A program made the position numbers and the translations under genes. This document shows, in pieces, positions 45,801 to 54,800 of a DNA stretch of 57,537 nucleotides. The notes below the pieces were generated by a model that saw only the letters and a list, made by a program, of their open reading frames with translations, did no database searches and had not been told where the DNA came from. The stretch is from Ichthyosporea sp. XGB-2017a (lineage: Eukaryota > Opisthokonta > Ichthyosporea), in NCBI GenBank assembly GCA_002811675.1, contig PDIM01010267.1:24474-82010 (forward strand), written 5' to 3'. The first letter of the stretch is position 1. Every line of letters begins with the position of its first letter.

Positions 45801-48800
45801 ACAGTCATGGACCTTGGATATGAACCTTGAGAAAATGACACTTACCTTTGACGAGGTAATTAAAGGTTCGACAGTAACGGCAGCCATAGCCGGTGTTGTT
45901 GTTCAAGATGCCGTGTTGTCAACTACTGCTGTTCAGTTGTCCGCAGGGTCGGCATATACTGCCGCGACTGATTCGCATATAATTGTGATTGACCTCTCTC
46001 AAAACGACGTGAATTCGTTGACTCTGAACACGGGTGTGGCCACCTCTACGACCAACACGTATGTGCGCTTTACCAGTGCTGTATTCCAAGACATGAGCGG
46101 AAATGCGATTGCGACAATTTTTGATGGGCAGGCTGTGCAAGGTAGCCACACACCGGATGCTACTGTACCGGCGCTGACTGCCTTGGAGCTGAATATGGAT
46201 ACGCGGTTGCTGACAATGACTTTTAATGAGAATGTTAAGGCAAGCACTTTAGTTGTGGGGAATGGAATCACTATTTACCCCATTTCAGGCAACTCTGATT
46301 CCAGCACAGGTCATTTACTGGCTTCCAGCACAGCGTGGGGTTCAAATACTGACGGGCTAGTGTTGAAGGTGCAAATATCGAATGACGATATGAATGCCAT
46401 TAAGCTTAAGAGTGGCTTGGCAACAGGCGCGGGTAACAATGATGCATTCTTAAGCGTGGGCGCAGATGTTGTGAAGGATATGACGGGGAGTAATGCCCTA
46501 GTGGCCATTCCGCTTGGAAGTGCAACAGCGATTGGAACAGTTGTGAATGATGCTACCGCCCCCCAGATTGTGTCGTGGACACTCAATCTTGAAAGTGGGG
46601 TACAAGAGCTTGCGATCACTTTCGACGAGGTGATCCAATCAGCTGGGGGCTGGACCAGTGGCGTTTCTGGTATTTTTGTGCAAACGCACCCAACTCAGGT
46701 TGGAAGCGATGTGGTGCAAGTAAGTAATTCCCCTGCCACCCTTTCTACGGATGGAAAAACAGTGAAACTGGCATTGACGAAGACCGACTTGGATGCTCTT
46801 CAGTTGTTGTCAACACTAGCTGTTTCACAACAGACCGCATTTCTTCGTGTGAATCAGGATGCTGTATTTGATACGTTCAATAATGGTGTGGCGGCGATAA
46901 CAGAAGGCATTGCTATGACCTCTTACACAGCAGATAACATAAAGCCGACATTGGATACGTGGACATTGGATATGAATTTGGGTAAATTAACCATGGTGTT
47001 CACAGAGATCATCAATGCTGCTACAGTTACATCACATATCGCCCAGGGCGGTGGCTCGTTCATAATACAGTCACATGCTGATATTGCAACAAGCGGAGCA
47101 ACTTCTGTGACCCTTGTTGGGGCGTTAGACTCCGGGCAGGCGAACAGTGATACCATTGTTATTGTTTTGGATGCTACTACTGTGTTCAATTTAAAGAAGG
47201 ATGCCGGCTTGGCAGCAGCAGCAGGGACCTCATATTTACATATTGCGGCAGATGGTGTTAAAGATATGGCAAATAATGGTATTGCGGCCATTGCACAGGG
47301 TGCTGCTGATGGGCCAGCTGATACGTACATTCCTGATACTACTGCACCCACATTGTCTACATGGGAGATTGATCTGGTTGCCTTTACACTGACATTGAAC
47401 TACGATGAGCCTGTGAAAGTCAATACCATTGCAATTGACGGAACCATTGGTAGTGCCGCAACTGTGCAACGATATGCGGACAAGAGTGCGAGCGATGCTT
47501 CGGGGTTGTATGAGGAGGATTTGAATGACAGTATACTGAAATCGATTACAGACAATGTGGTTGTGATTGAAATGAAAGCGAATTTTAAGAGTGCCCTTAC
47601 TTTGGATGACCAGTTGGCAATTGCGGCTGCTAGCTCGTACTTGCGCCATGATGCTGGCCTCGTTCATGACATGAATGGGCAGGAGGCCACTGCTATTTCT
47701 GCGAATGCAGCAAAGGCTGTGGCAGTTTATACGGCTGATAATGTCCCCCCTACACTGGATTCGTGGAGTTTGGATATGAACGCGGGTACATTCACGTTGA
47801 CATTCAGTGAGAATATGAATGTAGCAAATATGCCTGCCACGATTACTGGTGGGGTAGTAATTCAAGACACTGTATCTACTCCAACCCATTCCATTACACT
47901 GGCGAGTAGTACAAAGAACTCTGGTCAGTCAAATGGCCCCACGGTAGTATACACACTTTCATCGGCGGATGAAGATAACCTGAATTTGAATGTTAACGTT
48001 GCGGCCAGCGATGCGACATCAAACGTAAAGATAACTTCTGCGGAGTTTACTGATATGGCTGGAAACAGCATAACGGCGATGACGAATGCATTGGTAGTGC
48101 CCACTAACGGATTTACGGCGGATACGGCTATTCCGGCTCTTTCTACAAGTAGTCCTACCTGGACCCTTGATTTGAAGAACGAGAAGATTACGCTTTACTT
48201 TGATAAAGTGGTTGATGTGAGCACCCTTCTGGTGGACTCTCTGACTGTGCAGTCTGCAGGGACCTCTTCGGATGCCGTAACGCTATCTACGGGCGGGGCG
48301 AATCCCTCGACTGTGGAAACAACTGATGATGGTCGCGAGGTTATTGTGAAAATCGGACAGACAGATTTGGACAGTATTAATAAGATTACTACACTTGCGA
48401 CAAAAGCGGATCTTTCCGACAGCTATCTGCGCATCGCTGCTGGTGGCATAAAGGATATGTATGCTTTGAGCATTGCTGGCATTGACAATGGGTTTGCCAA
48501 ACAGGCGACTGCTTTTGTGGCCGATGATATTTCGCCTCAAATGACTAGCTGGGAACTGGATATGAACTTGAACAAATTGACTTTGAGGTTTGATGAGGTT
48601 GTGAATGTTGCCGCGTTAAGCGCCCCATTGACTACCCTGGTTATTCAGAAAGGTGTAAGTTCTGGTGGATTGGAGGATCAGACCCAAGTGACCATTTCAT
48701 CGGGCACGGCAGCGACAGCCACGGGGAACAACGATAATTTTGTTGTGTTTGATATCGATGCTGCGGAGATTAACCGTATAAAGCTGATCGATACCCTCGC

Positions 48801-51800
48801 CGTGTTGGCTACTTCATCTTATTTGCGGTTCCCTGGTGGAATTATTGCTGATATGCACGGAAATACGGTGGCATCGATAAACGACGGGTCGGCCGTGCAG
48901 GCGAGTGTGTATACGGCCGATGCCACTGCGCCGGTACTTGAAACGTTTACCCTCGATATGGCAACAGGAGTGTTCACGCTGTCATTTGATGAGCCCGTCA
49001 AGAAGTCGAGTGTGTTGACGGCCCAGATAACGTTCGCCATTGAGAGGAATCAAGGTGGAACCGGTGACTTTGCTTTGGATACTGGTGGTTGTACTACCAC
49101 CGTATCGGCCAGCAACGCGGCCTACACTCAGACGGTATCATTGGAACTGTGTAAAGCTGACCTTGATAACTTGAAGTTGCAGGCAACCATTGCTACTGGT
49201 ACAGCGGACTCGTGGGTGATGTTGGGTGCGTCAACGGTAAAAGATATGAAAGATGTGGGTAACAGTGTAATAGATCAGACCAACGCGCTGCAGGTGGACG
49301 GAGCAGGATTCCAGGTGGATAATGTCGCCCCGACACTGACCAAGTGGACACTGAATATGAATACTGGCGTGATCGTTTTAACGTTTTCCGAACCCGTCGA
49401 TTTTAGCACAATTACCACCCCTACCGTGAATAAGGTTACGATTCAGATGAGTCTAGCTGCGGATGCTGCCGAATACCTGCTGCAGGATAGCGATGTGACT
49501 GGACCCGATGGTGACACTATCACAATAACATTGAAGGCGGATGATCTGAATTCGATAAAAGCGATGGAAACACTAGGCACAAGTGTGAGCAATTCTTTTC
49601 TCCGACTGGAAAGTTCATTTGTGGCGGATATGGCGGGGGTTGTGAATTCTCAAATTGCAAAGACCGCAGCTGTCGTTGTGGATGGATACACGGGAGATAG
49701 TACCCCGCCCACGCTGGAACACCACTCTGTCAATATGAACACTGGTGAGATCACGATGACTTTCAGCGAAGTTATCGATGTGTCTTCCATTGTGTCCCCG
49801 GTGGCTGGTGCTTTTATTATTCAGGACAAAGCGAGTACTCCGACTGCTTCTGTCACCTTGCAAGGGAGCACAATCACTACAAGCACAGATGGAACAGTGG
49901 TGACAATTCTGCTAGACGATACGGATAAGAATGCAATTAAACTTGAGACTGGATTGGCGGTCAGTGACGCGACGTCCTTCCTGCGCTGTACTCAGGGGGC
50001 TGTGAAGGGAATGGCAAACAATGCGATTGTTGCGATCCCAGACAGCGCTGCCAAGGCCCACGATAGTGGTACTGCCTTTGTTGCTGATGCAACCCCTCCT
50101 GCGGTGGCAAAGTGGGTTTTGGATATGAATCAGGATAAGGTTTTTATCACCTTTGATGAGCCCGTTTTGCATGCATCCGTGACGGCAATCGCTAGTAATG
50201 TGATTATTCAAAGTACACAGAATGCGGGAGCTGACATCGTGACATTTGACGCTAGTGACACTCTTCAAACCAGTGCCAATGGCTTGGTCCTCGAAATTGA
50301 AATCGGTGCCACATCCATTGACATATTAAAGAAGAACCTGGCTTTGGGAGTTGGCAGAACGTCTTCCTGGCTTCGCCTGACGGCAGGGTTTGTAAAAGAT
50401 ATGACAAACGTAAACGCCAACGCTGAAATTAGTGATGGAAGTGCCATTGTACTTGCGACTGATGCCGATTATATTCCGGACATCACACCGCCAACCCTAT
50501 CTAGTTGGACGTTTGCCTATGACACGGCGCTTCTGTCGCTGACATTTTCGGAAGTGGTAAAGAAGGATAGTGTGAAGGCACCGTCTATCACGATACAAGG
50601 AGGTGCTGCGGATGGCACTCACAAGGTGACATTCAGCTCTTCCAGTGTTCTGGACAGTAGCCAAGTAACAGATGAGCGAACAATTGTTTTGAAGATTGAC
50701 AATGGTGATATAAATGCCTTGAAGGTGAACCCATCATTAGCCGTCTCGGAAGGCACATCTCATATATTTTTTGCCGCGGATATGGCGCGAGATATGGCAG
50801 ATGTAAGCATTGTTGCGAAACTGACCGGCGCGGCATTGCAGGCAACCACAGTGAGTACAGACGGGGTGGCTCCTGTTCTAGATCAGTTTGATTTGGATAT
50901 GGACACCCATGTACTGAAGCTGCGCTTTTTGGAAGTTGTGGATGTGTCAGCAACCGTTATTGGAGGCATCACGATTCAGAATCTTGCCACCTCTCCGACC
51001 GCGTCGGTGACGTTGAGTGATAGTACGGTTCAGAACTCAGCGACGGATGGAACCGAGATGACTATTGGCTTGGGCGTTAACGATCTGGCTAGTATTCAGG
51101 CAACCCTAGGTCTCGCCAAGGCAGGTGCAAACACCTTCCTTTTGCTGGCAGCTGATGCTATTTCGGATATGGCTCCAACGACTCCCAACAAAAACATTGC
51201 GATGACTACTGGGCATACCATCACCCAATTTAATGCAGACGCAACTAGACCGCAGTTATTGTCGTGGACTCTAAACGTGCATAACAAGGAACTGGCACTC
51301 ACATTCGATGAGGTAGTTTCCTCCAGCTCTCTTGATGTGACTTTGATCACGGTTCAGAGAGCAGTCGCCGCGGGGGGCAGTGGTGAAGTCCGACTAGCCG
51401 GATCGGACTCAGTGAGTAGCGCGGATGCCAAAACTGTTACAGTAACCTTGACCGATGCGGACATGGATAAGATCAAATTGGATACCACCATTGCTACCCA
51501 GACGGATAAGACCGATTCGTACTTGAGATTTGAAGCAGATACGATTTCTGATATGGCGGCAACACCCAATAAGATTTTGAAGCTGAGTGATGGAAGTGCA
51601 ATGATGGCAGCTCAATACACCGCCGATACGGCCAAACCCACGGTGAGCTCATGGACACTTACCATGAATGACCGCCTTGTTGCTGTTGCTATCACCTTCA
51701 ATGATGTGGTCAATGTTGATACTATTGATTTTACAAAAGTGTTCATTCAGGCAGATCAGACGAACACAGCAGGCACCAAAGTCGATCTGACTGGTTGCTC

Positions 51801-54800
51801 GAAAGCCAGTGGAGTGATCAATGGTCGTGTAGCAACCATTGCTCTGACGGAGGCCAAATTGAACGAAATCAAGCTCGTGGCTGGATTGGCGAAAGCGGAA
51901 TCAAACAGCTATTTGACGCTTGGTGCAGGTGCAGTCACTGATATGTCTGGAAATCAGGTGGACGCCATTGCAGATGCGGATGCCATGGTGGTACAGGTCG
52001 GCTCGTACGTGGCGGATAGTGTAGCACCGACATTGACACAATGGACATTGGATTTGCAGAACAAGGAGATTACACTTACGTTCTCGGAACCCATTGACGC
52101 ATCGACGGCCAGTTCAAGTGCAACCAAGATAACCATTCAGTCGGCAGAGACGGGTGGTGCCTCTCATACCTTGACTGGGGCGACTAGCGTTAGTAGCACT
52201 GACGGTACCTCACTCACAGTTACGCTACTGGAAGCGGATTTGAACTCCTTACGACTGAATGAGGCCCTAGCTATCAGCAAAGCCACATCTTGGCTTGTCT
52301 TGGCTACCGCCTTTGTGAAGGATATGGCACAGGTCGATATGGCCGCGATCGGGAGTGGCGCAGCGGTGCAAGCATTCAGTTTCGTTTCGGATGATAAGAT
52401 ACCCGCGTTACTGTCATGGACACTTAATATGGACACCTCGGCCACGGAAGGAGAAATTGTGCTCACATTTGACATTCCTATCGATGCTTCCACATTTGCT
52501 AACCCGGTTGGTGGCAAGGTGATTATACAAAATGCTGCTCCTGCCACCCAGAGCTATGCGCTGAGTACATCGACACCGGCTAATGTGGATGGACTCACTT
52601 TGTCGCTTTCTTTGGATATTGCAGATATGAATGCACTGAAACTGAACACGGCTTTGGCGACGAGTGCGAGCGATTCGTTCATCCGCTTGCTGAGTGGCGC
52701 GGTTAATTCCATGTCGGGTAATGCTCACGCGGAAATTGCAGATGGTGCAGCAATCCAGGCTGGATCTTATGCGGTCGACGCGAAGGCTCCGTCAATGACC
52801 GGCTGGACTATTGACCTGACGACGGATACTATTGTGTTGACGTTCAATGAAGTGGTGGCAGCACCTGCAAGCCCAGTTAACAGTAAAGTTACTCTTCAGC
52901 CGCTGGCATCTTATACAAGTGGCAGTGACAACAGAGCGCTGGTGGACTCTACCTCTACCCGATCAGCCGATGGTCTTCAGGTTACTATTGCTTTGGGTGA
53001 ACAAGATAGACTGGCTATCAAAGGCAACACTGCACTTTGTACCATAGCGAGTGCGAATGATTGTTTTCTAAGATTGGATGGCGCGTATGTGACCGATACG
53101 GCCGTACCACCTGTCAGCATTGTTGCTATGAGTAATACCCAGGCAATCGCAAGTAGTAGCTTTCAACATGATTCGAAGCCGCCTGTGCTTGTGGAATGGA
53201 TCATGACTTTGAATCAACCAACGCCAAGAATTACACTAACGTTTGATGAAGCAATTGACATCAATAGTTTTTCCACGAATGCACAAGACCTCACGCTTCA
53301 AAATGCCGCCGACTCCATGGGTGATAATTTTGTTCATATGACCCAAGGCACAGTGGCAATTGGAAACCCAAATATTGTGACAATTGATATTGGAACTGAT
53401 GACTTAAACAAAATCAAACTTGGGCGTGTGCTAGCGACGTCTGACGCCAATTCATTTATCCGTTTTACAAGTGCACTTGTGAAAGATATGAATAACAATG
53501 CCATAGATCGTATATTTGATGGCCTAGCAAAATCAATTAAATCTGGTGGGCATGTCCCAGATTCCACAAGCCCACAGTTGATTTCGTTCAATCTTAATAT
53601 GAATGACAATTTAATAGCACTCACATTTGATGAACCAGTTGATGTCACTACAATCCCTGCCCTGGTGACGCAAATTAAACTTTTGAAATCCCAAGGCGCA
53701 TCCGGAAGTGATGTTATACAACTTATTGACAGTGTGAAAGATCCAGCTAGTGTTGATGGCTTATCTGTTACTATCAAAATCAGTGATGGAGACAAGAATA
53801 GGCTCAGAATTGCAGGTGTTGGCATTAGCTCTGCAACTTCATTCTTGAGTATTGAAAGTACATTAGTTAAAGACATGAACAACAATGCCGTTGTTCCCAT
53901 TTTGGATGCAAATGCAATCGCAGTCACACAGTATACCAAGGACGAACAACCCCCATCATTAGTTAGTTTCACTGCTGATATGAACGCTGGCGTTCTTCAC
54001 TTGGTATTTTCCAGTCCCATAGACATCACAAGGGTTGACCTAGCCACTATTCAGTTGCAAGATTTTTCTACAGCTACTTTTTCATATACATTAACCACGG
54101 ATAGTTCTGCGACCACTACAGACTATATTAATGTGGACATTACCCTAGCGCCCTCTGATCTGAATAACTTGAAGGCAATAGAGAATCTCTTTACGTTTAA
54201 CTCGAATAGTTGGTTGTCAACGCAGGCTACGACGTTTGCTGATTCCGCGGCTGTCCCTAACTATGTGGCGCGCATTGAAGATGGTGTCGCTCCTGGGCTT
54301 GTTGCGTCTGGCTTTCAAAAGGATATTACACCACCTAATGTTGTTCAATGGGACTTGGATCTTAATCTAGGACAACTATTAATGGTCTTCGATGAAACCG
54401 TCGATATATCAACGTTTAATGTTGATCAGATCACATTAACTGATAGCGCAGCCGGAAGTGTTAGCTATACCTTAACGGCGGGTACGACAACGAGTCCAGA
54501 CCAAACGGAGCTCCTTCTGCCTTTAGATAAAGCCGATCTGGATATAATCAAGTCGATGCCCTTACTGGCTACAGAAAAGAGCACCTCATACCTTACCTTT
54601 ACAAGCACAATGATATCCGATATGGCAGTGAATCCTGCTAATCCAGTGAGTGCGCGCAGCAGTGGTGCAACATCGCTCAATGTGAGAACTTACACATTTG
54701 ATGAAACAGCTCCAGAAATTACCGATGCGACTTTGAACGTAGAAACCCGTGAGTTGATACTGTCATTGACAGAGCCTATTAAACTGGATTCTGTGGATGT

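Noticed and set aside
39151-53026. A GC-rich island coinciding with the duplicated block
   Set aside because: Hand counts of a few 60-base lines gave 42-57% inside and 35-55% outside, which overlap. A proper sliding-window count is needed before claiming it.
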